Positions 9,442 through 17,671 of a stretch of DNA of 64,000 nucleotides are shown here, one piece after another (within the stretch, counting starts at the first letter, position 1; each line of letters begins with the position of its first letter). Below the pieces are notes generated by a model that was not told where the DNA came from, did no database searches, and saw nothing but the letters and a program-made list of their open reading frames with translations. The DNA comes from Mariniphaga sp040772505 (GTDB lineage: Bacteria > Bacteroidota > Bacteroidia > Bacteroidales > Prolixibacteraceae), in assembly GCA_040772505.1 (NCBI GenBank), contig JAXGYA010000001.1:806001-870000 (forward strand), written 5' to 3'. The position numbers and the translations under genes were made by a program.

Positions 9442-9969
9442 ATGGAAAAAGAGAAAGTATCTATCTGTAAATCATCACTTAATTACGGGCTTTACCTGGG
9501 TGCTGCCCTCGTTCTCGTTTCGGTGGCATATTACGTTACCGACAACACTTTCGCAGAATCATCATCATGGGTTGGCTATATCTTAATGATTGGAGGGATA
9601 ATTTATGCACAGTTAAGTCATCGTAAATCTTTGGGAGGCGTAATGTCCTACGGAGAGGCGTTAGGGGTCGGAGTGCTCACCCTTGTGTTCGCTTCCCTGA
9701 TATTATCGGTTTATACCTATATACTTTATACGGTTATTGACCCTTCCCTGCAGGAACAAATGCGCCTGATGGCGGAAGAACAGCTTGTTACACAGGGGAA
9801 ACTGCCCGAAGAACAGATTGAAATGGCAATTCAAATGGTATCTAAATTCCAGAGTCCGACGATTTTACTTGTGATGGGCATTTTTGGAGGAGCTCTGGCA
9901 GGATTGATTATTTCTCTGATTACTTCTATTTTTACTCAAAAAAAACCGGCAGACCCATTTACTGAATAA
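9442..9969 (+). CDS. DUF4199 family membrane protein
   Basis: A 175-residue inner-membrane protein with about four hydrophobic segments (residues 14-31, 41-55, 71-96 and 133-155). The short soluble loop GKLPEEQIEMAIQMVSKF precedes the last segment, as in DUF4199 proteins of Bacteroidota. No catalytic motif is seen and the function is unknown. The glycosyltransferase gene starts 20 bp downstream, and the two are probably co-transcribed. Confidence 0.8.
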   Translation: MEKEKVSICKSSLNYGLYLGAALVLVSVAYYVTDNTFAESSSWVGYILMIGGIIYAQLSHRKSLGGVMSYGEALGVGVLTLVFASLILSVYTYILYTVIDPSLQEQMRLMAEEQLVTQGKLPEEQIEMAIQMVSKFQSPTILLVMGIFGGALAGLIISLITSIFTQKKPADPFTE

Positions 9970-9989
9970 CCGGAAAAAGATTTTTTAAG

Positions 9990-10949
9990 ATGGATATTTC
10001 TGTTGTTGTCCCTTTATTTAACGAAGAAGAGTCATTGCCGGAGCTGGCAGCATGGATTGAGAGGGTGATGGTTGAAAATCACTTCTCCTACGAAATTCTG
10101 ATGATTGACGATGGCAGCCGGGACAACTCCTGGCAGGTGATTCAGAATCTTCAGGCGGAAAACCGGAACATCAAAGGGATAAAATTCAGCCGAAATTACG
10201 GAAAGTCTGCCGCCCTCTACTGCGGGTTTAGCGCTGCAAAAGGGAGTGTGGTCATCACTATGGATGCCGACCTTCAGGACAGTCCGAATGAAATACCCGA
10301 ACTCTACCGGATGATTACCGAAGATGGTTTCGACCTTGTTTCGGGGTGGAAAAAGAAACGGCACGACCCGGTTTTTACAAAGAATATTCCCAGTAAATTT
10401 TACAACTGGACTGTGCGGCGAATGACAGGAATCAAACTGCACGACATGAACTGCGGACTGAAAGCCTATCGCAGCAACGTGGTTAAAAGCATTGAAGTGT
10501 ATGGCGAGATGCACCGTTACATTCCGGTTTTAGCCAAGTGGGCTGGATTTACCAACATCGGCGAAAAAGTGGTGGAACACAGTGAACGGAAATATGGCAC
10601 AACCAAATTTGGCATGGAGCGGTTCATTCGCGGTCCACTCGACTTATTGTCAGTAATGTTTATTTCACGTTTTGTGAAACGCCCTATGCACTTTTTTGGA
10701 ATTCTTGGTATTTTAATGATAATTATCGGGATTGCTTCTGCAATTTATTTAGGCGTGCAAAAAATCATCCAGCTAAATCACGGAATCATAGGAAACCTGA
10801 TCACCAACAGTCCTTATTTCTACATCGCACTGACAGCCATGATTATCGGTGCGCAGTTTTTCCTTGCCGGCTTTTTGGGAGAACTTGTTTCGCGAAGCTC
10901 ACAGGACAGAAATGCCTACCATATAGAAGCCACAACGTTTGATAGTTAA
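9990..10949 (+). CDS. Glycosyltransferase family 2, DPM1/GtrB-like
   Basis: A 319-residue membrane-anchored GT-A enzyme. It opens with VVPLFNEEESLPEL, has the nucleotide-sugar motif MDADLQDSP (about residue 92) and the segment LHDMNCGLKAYR. Two C-terminal transmembrane segments (about 232-254 and 270-295) follow. This layout matches polyprenyl-phosphate sugar transferases such as GtrB and dolichol-phosphate mannose synthase, which load a sugar onto a lipid carrier at the membrane. The sugar cannot be told from sequence. It is co-oriented with DUF4199, a frequent pairing in Bacteroidota. Confidence 0.9.
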   Translation: MDISVVVPLFNEEESLPELAAWIERVMVENHFSYEILMIDDGSRDNSWQVIQNLQAENRNIKGIKFSRNYGKSAALYCGFSAAKGSVVITMDADLQDSPNEIPELYRMITEDGFDLVSGWKKKRHDPVFTKNIPSKFYNWTVRRMTGIKLHDMNCGLKAYRSNVVKSIEVYGEMHRYIPVLAKWAGFTNIGEKVVEHSERKYGTTKFGMERFIRGPLDLLSVMFISRFVKRPMHFFGILGILMIIIGIASAIYLGVQKIIQLNHGIIGNLITNSPYFYIALTAMIIGAQFFLAGFLGELVSRSSQDRNAYHIEATTFDS

Positions 10950-11040
10950 ATGAGTTTGACAAGCTCGAAAGTTTGAGAGATTAATATATTTTCTGCAAAA
11001 CTTCAGCTGCTTGCAATAATTTGAAATAAACCAACACTAA

Positions 11041-12138
11041 ATGTATTTAATCCTTGGAATATTACTCTTATTGACCGTTTTGACAACTGTTGTTTTAAGT
11101 CACCCCAAATTTGGAAAACTTCCCCGGGGTGATCATTTACGCCAGATTAAAAGTGAGCAGAATTTTAAAAACGGTTCTTTCCGGAATCAAAGCCTGACCC
11201 ACACATTTACCCCAAATCCCAATGGATTTATAGTTGCCAGGGAATTGTTCTTCAGGCGAAGTAAAAGAGCAATTCCTAAATGTGAAATTCCTTCTGTTAA
11301 AACAGATTTGAACTGTTTGGATGTCGATAAAGATGTTCTGGTGTGGTTCGGGCACTCCTCATATTTTTTACAAATTGAGGGCAGACGCATTTTGGTTGAC
11401 CCGGTTTTCTCATCCCATGCCTCTCCGTTTTCCTTCTTTGGCAAAGCCTTTAGGGGAAGTAATATTTATTCCGTTGATGACATTCCGGAGATTGACTGGC
11501 TTCTCATCACACACGACCATTGGGATCATCTGGACTATCCGACTGTAAAAAGACTACAGCCGAAAGTCAAACAGGCAGCCTGCGGACTTGGTGCGGGCAG
11601 CCACTTAAAATATTGGGGCTATGCAGCAGACCAAATCACAGAGAGGAACTGGAATCAGCAAGTAGCTTCAAAAGATGGCATTGAAATTTACACTGTTCCG
11701 GCAAGGCATTTTTCGGGAAGGGGATTGAAAAGAAACAAAACGCTGTGGACATCTTTTGTTTTAAAAACAAAAGGAATGACAATATTTATCGGTGGCGACG
11801 GAGGCTATGACACCCATTTCGCAAGCATAGGCAAATCATTCGGCCCTTTTGACCTAGCTGTTCTGGAGAACGGGCAATACAATAAAAACTGGAAAAACAT
11901 CCATATGATGCCGGAAGAGGTCATAAGGGCAGCCAATGATTTGAATGCTAAAAATCTTCTTCCCGTACACAACTCAAAATTTTCACTTTCCACTCACGCT
12001 TGGGATGAGCCGCTGATAAGAATCAGCGATCTTTGCCGTAGAGAAAATATCAGCTTATGGACTCCAAAAATTGGTGAACAGGTAAATTTGAAGGCAAAAG
12101 AACAGCAATTTTCCAAATGGTGGCAGAAAATAACCTGA
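11041..12138 (+). CDS. MBL-fold metallohydrolase, NAPE-PLD/UlaG-like
   Basis: A 365-residue protein with an N-terminal hydrophobic anchor (residues 2-20). The metallo-beta-lactamase core carries LVWFGHSSYFLQIEG and the zinc motif THDHWDHLD (HxHxDH). Further ligands are plausible at ARHFSGR, FIGGDGGYD and LPVHNSKF. The arrangement is that of NAPE-phospholipase D-like and UlaG-like lactonases, so a phosphodiester or lactone substrate near the membrane is possible. It stands alone between the glycosyltransferase and the convergent mevalonate cluster. Confidence 0.85.
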   Translation: MYLILGILLLLTVLTTVVLSHPKFGKLPRGDHLRQIKSEQNFKNGSFRNQSLTHTFTPNPNGFIVARELFFRRSKRAIPKCEIPSVKTDLNCLDVDKDVLVWFGHSSYFLQIEGRRILVDPVFSSHASPFSFFGKAFRGSNIYSVDDIPEIDWLLITHDHWDHLDYPTVKRLQPKVKQAACGLGAGSHLKYWGYAADQITERNWNQQVASKDGIEIYTVPARHFSGRGLKRNKTLWTSFVLKTKGMTIFIGGDGGYDTHFASIGKSFGPFDLAVLENGQYNKNWKNIHMMPEEVIRAANDLNAKNLLPVHNSKFSLSTHAWDEPLIRISDLCRRENISLWTPKIGEQVNLKAKEQQFSKWWQKIT

Positions 12139-12229
12139 ATTGACAGATAAACAGAATAGCAAAACGGCAGGTCGCCAATTAACAGATTAGCAGGAGAATA
12201 CTCTTTTTTGAGTCCTCAGCACTTTGTCT

Positions 12230-13204
12230 CTATCGTTCAAGAAACAAAATCTCCAGTTGATTTTGTGAGAAATACTCTTTTACCCGATTGGTGTTTTGAG
12301 TGAAGCCCAACATATAGCCGCCACCTCCTGAGCCGCAAAGCTTCAGATAAAAATCACCGGTTGTGAGTCCGTGGCTGACGTGTTTTCTGAATTCAGGAAG
12401 TATCAAAAGGGTTAAGAATTGTTTCTGAAAATGGGAAACAGTGGCAATTCCAGAAAGCAAAGCTGAGTAGTTACAAGAAAGCAAAGCTCGAACAGCGCTA
12501 TTGATGGCAGGTATGTAAACAGTGTCTGCTGCATGTTTAAAATCTCTGTTTTGATATCCTTTCAGATACCATTCAACCAGTCCCCCGGTTCTAATTGGGG
12601 TTTTGCTGTCAACTAAAAAAATGGAAAAGCCCGGCTCTTTTCCATTTTTATTTTTGGTGAAAGCCGGAATGATATTTTGCTGAATCAGAGAAATTTCACC
12701 GCTGCTGCTAAAATGTAAAGGTTTGTTTATCAGGGAAACCAAAGGGTCAATTCCCGAACTGGTTTTATGAAAATAATTTTCGACAGATGCCATTTTTGTT
12801 CGGATTTCCCGGAGTGGCAATTTTTTTATTTTGTCGGGCGCATAGCGGTTAAACAGAGCTGCTGTCAGTGCTCCTGAGCTTCCAATGCCATAGTTTTGAG
12901 GAATATCCGAGTTGAACCAGAGGCCTGAATCAATGTCGTTTTTCAGCTTGCCAAGATTTAAAAAATCAATAGGGATATCGGATAATATGAGGAAATTATA
13001 CAATGCGCGCAGCTGAGTATTTGACCTTTTCACGAACTCCGTTTCCTTAAAGTTTTCAAATTTTGGTGGGAGGCAAAGCTCTCCCGAAAATAGAGGGAAA
13101 GGGGTGGCAATTGCGGCGGATCCTGTTAAAATGCCATATTCACCCAGCAACAAAATCTTTGATGGGAATGATTTTTTTTCACCGGATTCAAATGCAGGAA
13201 ACAT
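12230..13204 (-). CDS. mvk: Mevalonate kinase (GHMP family)
   Basis: A 324-residue GHMP kinase expected to phosphorylate mevalonate to mevalonate-5-phosphate. Motif 1 is SKILLLGEYGILTGSAA, the ATP loop is QNYGIGSSGALTAALF, and motif 3 is KLCGSGGGGYMLGF. KTSSGIDPLVSL matches the segment holding the catalytic Asp in mevalonate kinases. I choose the ATG at 13204 because it leaves a 13-bp gap after mvaD. A start at 13261 is also open but would overlap the mvaD 3' end and add a poorly conserved 19-residue tail. It is the last gene of the leucine/mevalonate cluster. Which GHMP paralog does which step is inferred from motifs and context. Confidence 0.82.
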   Translation of the reverse strand: MFPAFESGEKKSFPSKILLLGEYGILTGSAAIATPFPLFSGELCLPPKFENFKETEFVKRSNTQLRALYNFLILSDIPIDFLNLGKLKNDIDSGLWFNSDIPQNYGIGSSGALTAALFNRYAPDKIKKLPLREIRTKMASVENYFHKTSSGIDPLVSLINKPLHFSSSGEISLIQQNIIPAFTKNKNGKEPGFSIFLVDSKTPIRTGGLVEWYLKGYQNRDFKHAADTVYIPAINSAVRALLSCNYSALLSGIATVSHFQKQFLTLLILPEFRKHVSHGLTTGDFYLKLCGSGGGGYMLGFTQNTNRVKEYFSQNQLEILFLER

Positions 13205-13217
13205 AGCTTCACTCAAT

Positions 13218-14318
13218 TTAATATCGGAGTTTTTCCGGACCCTTACCCATACAGTCATCAATCCATTTTCCGTTTTCGCAAAACCGGAACAACGATTTAT
13301 TAATAAATGTCGCCACCTCTTTTTTGGCTTCCTGCGGATAAATCAGCAGGATATTCGGTCCGGCATCCAAAGTAAAGCAGACAGGTGTTCCTGTTGCTTT
13401 TCTGAAATCCCTGACTGCCTCCATAACGTGAAGCGATTCCGGTTTCAGCAGCAATCCTTCGGGAGAAGAGGTCATTAACAGGCTGTGCAGTGTGAGCGCT
13501 TCATTTTCGGCGATTTGTGCAAATTGATCAAAATTCCCGCTTGCAAGTGCTTCCAGCAAATTCATCAAATTGTTTCGCGCCTGTTTATATCGGGCTTTTG
13601 CAAAGGGATGGCTGTCCATAAGTTGGTGTCCCCGGGTGCTGGACACTTTTTTTGGAGTGCTGCTGATTAGTAAAATGGCAACGCCCGGGTTTTCAAAAAC
13701 CGGATGCAGGGGAGTGAGTAATGGAACTGCGTGGTAGTCGCTGCTTTCCGGGATGGCTTCAGAAGCTCCCCATGCTGTCCAGCCTCCAAACAGAGAGCGC
13801 GAAGCGCTGCCTGAAAACTGCCTTGCCAAACCTGATGCCCGCCGGTAAAATTCATTTTCAGTGTAGATTGATTTAGTGTGTATTTGTTCCAACTCGGTAA
13901 TGAACAGCGACACGGCTGCCATTGATGACGCTGACGAGGCAATTCCTGCCGAGTAGGGAAAAGTGTTGCTGCTTTCGGCACGGATAGTATATTCTGCCAA
14001 AAAGGGGAGCTCAGCCGGCAACTCAGTCATCTGCCGTGAGATACGCTCTTCAAATGCTTTGTTTTGCCGGTCATTGAAAAAATATTTCAGACTGACGCCA
14101 CCTTTGTTCAATTCATTATATTCTCTTTTTTTTGCATGAAAACGGGTGATGGTTACGGCGTTTTTCAAAGTAATACTTAATGAAGGATTATTTGGGAGCT
14201 GATTGCCACGTTTTCCCCAATATTTTATCAGTGCAATATTTGACGGCACTTTCCATGCCGTCTGAAAATCACCGGCTGCTAAAGAGGAGATTAAATCCGG
14301 TTCCATTTGTCTGTTCAT
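13218..14318 (-). CDS. mvaD: Diphosphomevalonate decarboxylase
   Basis: A 366-residue GHMP-fold enzyme converting mevalonate diphosphate to isopentenyl diphosphate with ATP. The signature VPSNIALIKYWGKR and PNNPSLSITL are diagnostic. The phosphate loop is PYSAGIASSASSMAA, and CFTLDAGPNILLIYP carries the catalytic Asp. SGSASRSLFGGW matches the family's substrate loop. Size is slightly above the usual 320-340. The downstream mvk follows within 13 bp; the upstream GYDIA kinase gene ends 64 bp before the start. Identification is firm, and it is the best single proof of a mevalonate pathway here. Confidence 0.95.
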   Translation of the reverse strand: MNRQMEPDLISSLAAGDFQTAWKVPSNIALIKYWGKRGNQLPNNPSLSITLKNAVTITRFHAKKREYNELNKGGVSLKYFFNDRQNKAFEERISRQMTELPAELPFLAEYTIRAESSNTFPYSAGIASSASSMAAVSLFITELEQIHTKSIYTENEFYRRASGLARQFSGSASRSLFGGWTAWGASEAIPESSDYHAVPLLTPLHPVFENPGVAILLISSTPKKVSSTRGHQLMDSHPFAKARYKQARNNLMNLLEALASGNFDQFAQIAENEALTLHSLLMTSSPEGLLLKPESLHVMEAVRDFRKATGTPVCFTLDAGPNILLIYPQEAKKEVATFINKSLFRFCENGKWIDDCMGKGPEKLRY

Positions 14319-14382
14319 TAAAGTAATTTGTATTTAATTACGTATCAATTGTGCGCTTCGGAAAATCGGTTTTGACAGGAAA

Positions 14383-15339
14383 CTAAGACCTTGAAGAGAT
14401 AACTTCACCGGCTACCATATCTTTCCATGAAATGATGGTTTTAAATCCTTTTTGGGAAAAATAGTCCATAACATATTCATGTTTTTGACCGGATGCTGCC
14501 AGCAGGAAATCGCCTCCCCACGCCCCCAGGGATTTTATGCTTCCGTTGAAGTCCTGAAAAAGAAGCTGTTTCACAGGTGTTTGTTTTAATATTTTTGCAA
14601 CAATTTGTTCGTGTTCATCCATTAATGCAGAAAACTCGCTGAGGCAATCCGTTGAAATCATTTTGAGTGTAATTTTCGAAATGGCAGATAACTCTTCATC
14701 GGATACCGGAGTGTTTGAAAAACCTTCTATTGCTGTTCTGCTTTTTTGTTTTCGGTTCTGATATACAAAGTAGAGATTTTCCGAAAATGGGGGTGCAAAA
14801 TCTGTTATATGATAGTCCGGCTGTTCATTTATGAGCCGATAAATTATTGATTTGCCGGTGATTACGGAAGCAATGTCGTAGCCGGAACCGCCAAAAATGC
14901 GCTTGTTCAGTTCAAACGGGTCAATTTCTGCCCATTTTGCCATGTTTGCTATCAGCGAGCTGCTGGAGCCGGTTCCCCATTCCGGGTTGAACGATAATGT
15001 TGTAGAAATCAGCGTTTCAGCAGGTTTCTTTAAGAAGTTAGGATTAAGTTTTCGGATTTCCCTGAAAATGCTTTGTAATCTTAGAGTTAATTCCTGATTA
15101 TCACTCTGCAGGTATTCAAAATTTTCAGTGTTGAAAAGCGCTGAAAACCATTTTCTGTCAGGCAGATATGCTTCCCAGCGAAGTCTGTTTTCCCCTTCGT
15201 GGGTTTCCACCCGCAGGGATTGTCCAAATTTTAACGGCACCGCCAGTGCTTGGGCGCCGCGTAACACCAGATATTCACCGGAAATCAGCAGTTTTCCCGG
15301 AGCGTAAAAATTTTTGATATTTTTTTGCTCATTTCCCAT
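14383..15339 (-). CDS. GYDIA-family GHMP kinase, probable phosphomevalonate kinase
   Basis: A 318-residue GHMP kinase with YAPGKLLISGEYLVLRG at the N-terminus, PEWGTGSSSSLIANMA as ATP loop, and GGSGYDIASV, the motif that names the GYDIA family of Bacteroidota. The C-terminal LGAWGGDFLLAA replaces the usual glycine-rich motif 3. It overlaps the HMG-CoA reductase gene by 11 bp and precedes mvaD. Since reductase, mevalonate kinase and decarboxylase are all present, the missing step is phosphomevalonate phosphorylation, and this gene is the natural candidate. That role is inferred from context, not from a known active-site signature. Confidence 0.8.
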   Translation of the reverse strand: MGNEQKNIKNFYAPGKLLISGEYLVLRGAQALAVPLKFGQSLRVETHEGENRLRWEAYLPDRKWFSALFNTENFEYLQSDNQELTLRLQSIFREIRKLNPNFLKKPAETLISTTLSFNPEWGTGSSSSLIANMAKWAEIDPFELNKRIFGGSGYDIASVITGKSIIYRLINEQPDYHITDFAPPFSENLYFVYQNRKQKSRTAIEGFSNTPVSDEELSAISKITLKMISTDCLSEFSALMDEHEQIVAKILKQTPVKQLLFQDFNGSIKSLGAWGGDFLLAASGQKHEYVMDYFSQKGFKTIISWKDMVAGEVISSRS

Positions 15340-16663
15340 TTTCTATTCTCAACCGAATTAAGAAATTTTTTACAGCCGCATAAGATATCTCTTTTTTTTC
15401 AAAATAGTTCACTACCACCTCTGCCTCAGCTTTTGTAGCCCGAAGCTGTTTCAGAATATTTGGCAGATGCATTTTCATGTGTCCTTTCTGTATGCCTGAG
15501 GTAATTAATGCCGATATCGCACTAAAATTATTTGCCATTCCCGCTGCGGCAGCAATCATCATCAGCTCTTTTGCTCCCGGATTTCCTAAAATTTGAAGCG
15601 CCATCCGGGCAAGGGGATGGGTATTGGTGAGACCGCCAACAGTTCCCAGAGCCAATGGAATTTTCAGCCTGTATCTGAACTGCCGGTCTGATATTTCGGT
15701 TTCGGTGAGCGCACGATAGCTGCCGCTGGCTGAGGCGTAGGCATGACCACATGCTTCAACTGCACGCCAATCGTTGCCGGTGGCTAAAATCAGGGCATCC
15801 ACACCATTGTAAATTCCTTTGTTGTGCGTAACCGCACGGGAAATATCGGTTTGTGCAATGCGGTTTGCAAGTTCAAATTTACGGGCAAAAGCTTGCGGGG
15901 TTAACTCACCACTCCATTTTGAAAGATGCTCAATGCCGCATTCAACGGTGCATTCAGCCAGACTATCCGGCGTGTAGTTGGAAAGAATTGACATGATAAC
16001 CTGAATGTTTCCATCCGGCACAAGGTCTCCGGCGCTGTTTTTCAGCACTTGCGCCATGGTTTCAAGGCAGGTGTTGATAAAGTTTGCCCCCATTGCATCC
16101 GCAGTTTCAAAAGAAACATCAATTTGAAAATAGCTGGGTAGCAAAGAGGTTTTGTCTTTAAGCCGGACAGCCATAATACCGCCACCTCGTTCCCTCATTT
16201 TTTGAGTTACCGGTTCAGTGGCTAATATCATTCTTTTACGTAGTGTGTTAAAATGATTGATTAGCAGGTTTTTGTCACCATCCCAGGTGAAATGAATTTG
16301 TCCTTTTTTCTCTGTGCCACCAATCTTTACCTGAAAACCTCCATGTTCAGCCCAAAATTTTGCTGCACGGGAAGCAGCGGCAATCACCGAACTTTCTTCG
16401 GTAACCATCGGAACGGTATAACTTTTCCCGTTAATTACCATGTTGGGAACAACTCCCAGTGGAAGGTGATAGTTAGTTATGTAGTTTTCAATAAATCCTT
16501 CAAACGTATCCTGTTCATCCCGGCTTTTCGGCAGCCACGAGTCAAGAGTCTCCTGCAGATTTTTGTCAATTTTCGTCAATTCCTTCAGCAATTCAATTTT
16601 TTGCCGGCGGTTTAACTTGGAAAAACCGTGAATAACCGGTATGTTCTTTTCAAAACTGCTCAT
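15329..16663 (-). CDS. mvaA: Hydroxymethylglutaryl-CoA reductase, class II
   Basis: A 444-residue soluble reductase converting HMG-CoA to mevalonate with two NAD(P)H. Catalytic residues fit class II enzymes: the Glu of TEESSVIAAAS (about 89-90), Lys282 in THNKGIYNGVDAL, Asp298 in GNDWRAVEA, and His395 in QKGHMKMH. DAMGANFIN (about 189) is the dinucleotide-binding motif. Pseudomonas mevalonii uses this class to degrade mevalonate, but co-transcription with mevalonate kinase, decarboxylase and isomerase points to biosynthesis here. Its ATG overlaps the fni stop by 4 bp, and its end overlaps the GYDIA kinase start by 11 bp. Confidence 0.96.
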   Translation of the reverse strand: MSSFEKNIPVIHGFSKLNRRQKIELLKELTKIDKNLQETLDSWLPKSRDEQDTFEGFIENYITNYHLPLGVVPNMVINGKSYTVPMVTEESSVIAAASRAAKFWAEHGGFQVKIGGTEKKGQIHFTWDGDKNLLINHFNTLRKRMILATEPVTQKMRERGGGIMAVRLKDKTSLLPSYFQIDVSFETADAMGANFINTCLETMAQVLKNSAGDLVPDGNIQVIMSILSNYTPDSLAECTVECGIEHLSKWSGELTPQAFARKFELANRIAQTDISRAVTHNKGIYNGVDALILATGNDWRAVEACGHAYASASGSYRALTETEISDRQFRYRLKIPLALGTVGGLTNTHPLARMALQILGNPGAKELMMIAAAAGMANNFSAISALITSGIQKGHMKMHLPNILKQLRATKAEAEVVVNYFEKKEISYAAVKNFLIRLRIENGK

Positions 16664-17655
16664 TCCCTGATTTTTAAAAATTGTTTTGCCATGCGTAACC
16701 CCTCGATTTGACCGGCTACAAATTTTTGCAGAGATTCATAGTCTGACTGACTGTGTTTTAGAAATGTGGAAGCCTGTGCATAAATGGCAGGAATTTTTGA
16801 GCGGGAAACAAGATAATACCCGTCAAGATAATTGCCGATTCCGCCTGAAATAATCAACTGCTTGCATCTCAGGTTTTTGTGTGTGTCTGCCAGGCGATTT
16901 ACTGTTTCTAACATTTCAAAAGCGGTGTGCCCAATTCGTGTGAAAGGCTCATATTTTTCAAACTCTTCATTTCGGCGTTTTAATTCGATTACTGAAAAGT
17001 TTGTTCCTCCGTAGGCACCAAAATCAAGTGCTGCCAGTGGGAGCTGCAAAAGTTTTAATAGGCTTTCCGGACCAAATCCCTGTCCGACTTCCTTAATAAT
17101 TACGGGAAATGCCGATTTTTCCAAGAACCGTTCAATGGTTTTCAGGGGAGACTCTTTAATGATGTTGCCCTCAGGCTGAATCCACTCCTGCAGCGGATTC
17201 ACATGGATAATCAGTCCGTCGGCATGAAGTTTATCCACCAGGGAATTTATCCTGCCGGTTTCGTTTTTTGCCAGAAGTTCTTCAATTTGAGCAATTCCCA
17301 GATTTGCAAAGAAAGGCAAATCATAGCCAATGACCGGACGCAGGTTAAAATCTTCAAAATGAGTATCGCTGTCTAACAATTTGCGGCAAGAACCCAATCC
17401 CATCCCCAATCCAAATTCGGCACAGGCACGGGCAAGGTTGTGGTTAATGGTTCGTGCTATTTCGGTTCCCCCGGTCATACTGGAAATCCACAGCGGTGCT
17501 TTGAGTGTTTTTTCCAGAAAGCCGGTTGACAGGGAAGTGGCAGAAACCGGGCTGTCAAACAGCGGCTCATAATCAAACCGCTGATCGACGAGATGTTGTG
17601 GCGTCTGCGAGTCAAATGTTAATTTAATATGACTTAACTTGCGTTCCTTTTCCAT
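16660..17655 (-). CDS. fni: Isopentenyl-diphosphate delta-isomerase, type 2
   Basis: A 331-residue FMN-dependent TIM-barrel enzyme interconverting IPP and DMAPP. It has WISSMTGGTE near residue 56, the FMN-binding IIKEVGQGFGPESL, and LDFGAYGGTNFSVIE near residue 215, all matching type 2 isomerases rather than the Nudix type 1 enzyme. The gene starts only 16 bp after the acyl-CoA dehydrogenase stop and overlaps HMG-CoA reductase by 4 bp, so it physically bridges the leucine-degradation and mevalonate halves of the cluster. Confidence 0.94.
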   Translation of the reverse strand: MEKERKLSHIKLTFDSQTPQHLVDQRFDYEPLFDSPVSATSLSTGFLEKTLKAPLWISSMTGGTEIARTINHNLARACAEFGLGMGLGSCRKLLDSDTHFEDFNLRPVIGYDLPFFANLGIAQIEELLAKNETGRINSLVDKLHADGLIIHVNPLQEWIQPEGNIIKESPLKTIERFLEKSAFPVIIKEVGQGFGPESLLKLLQLPLAALDFGAYGGTNFSVIELKRRNEEFEKYEPFTRIGHTAFEMLETVNRLADTHKNLRCKQLIISGGIGNYLDGYYLVSRSKIPAIYAQASTFLKHSQSDYESLQKFVAGQIEGLRMAKQFLKIRE

Positions 17656-17671
17656 GTGAGTTTATTTCCGA

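Noticed and set aside
12198..12215. Terminator at the end of the mevalonate cluster (ACTC/GAGT around six T)
   Set aside because: A 4-bp stem is too weak to support.
15329..16663. HMG-CoA reductase as a mevalonate-degrading enzyme
   Set aside because: Class II enzymes can be degradative, but the co-transcribed kinase, decarboxylase and isomerase genes fit biosynthesis and no HMG-CoA lyase is nearby.
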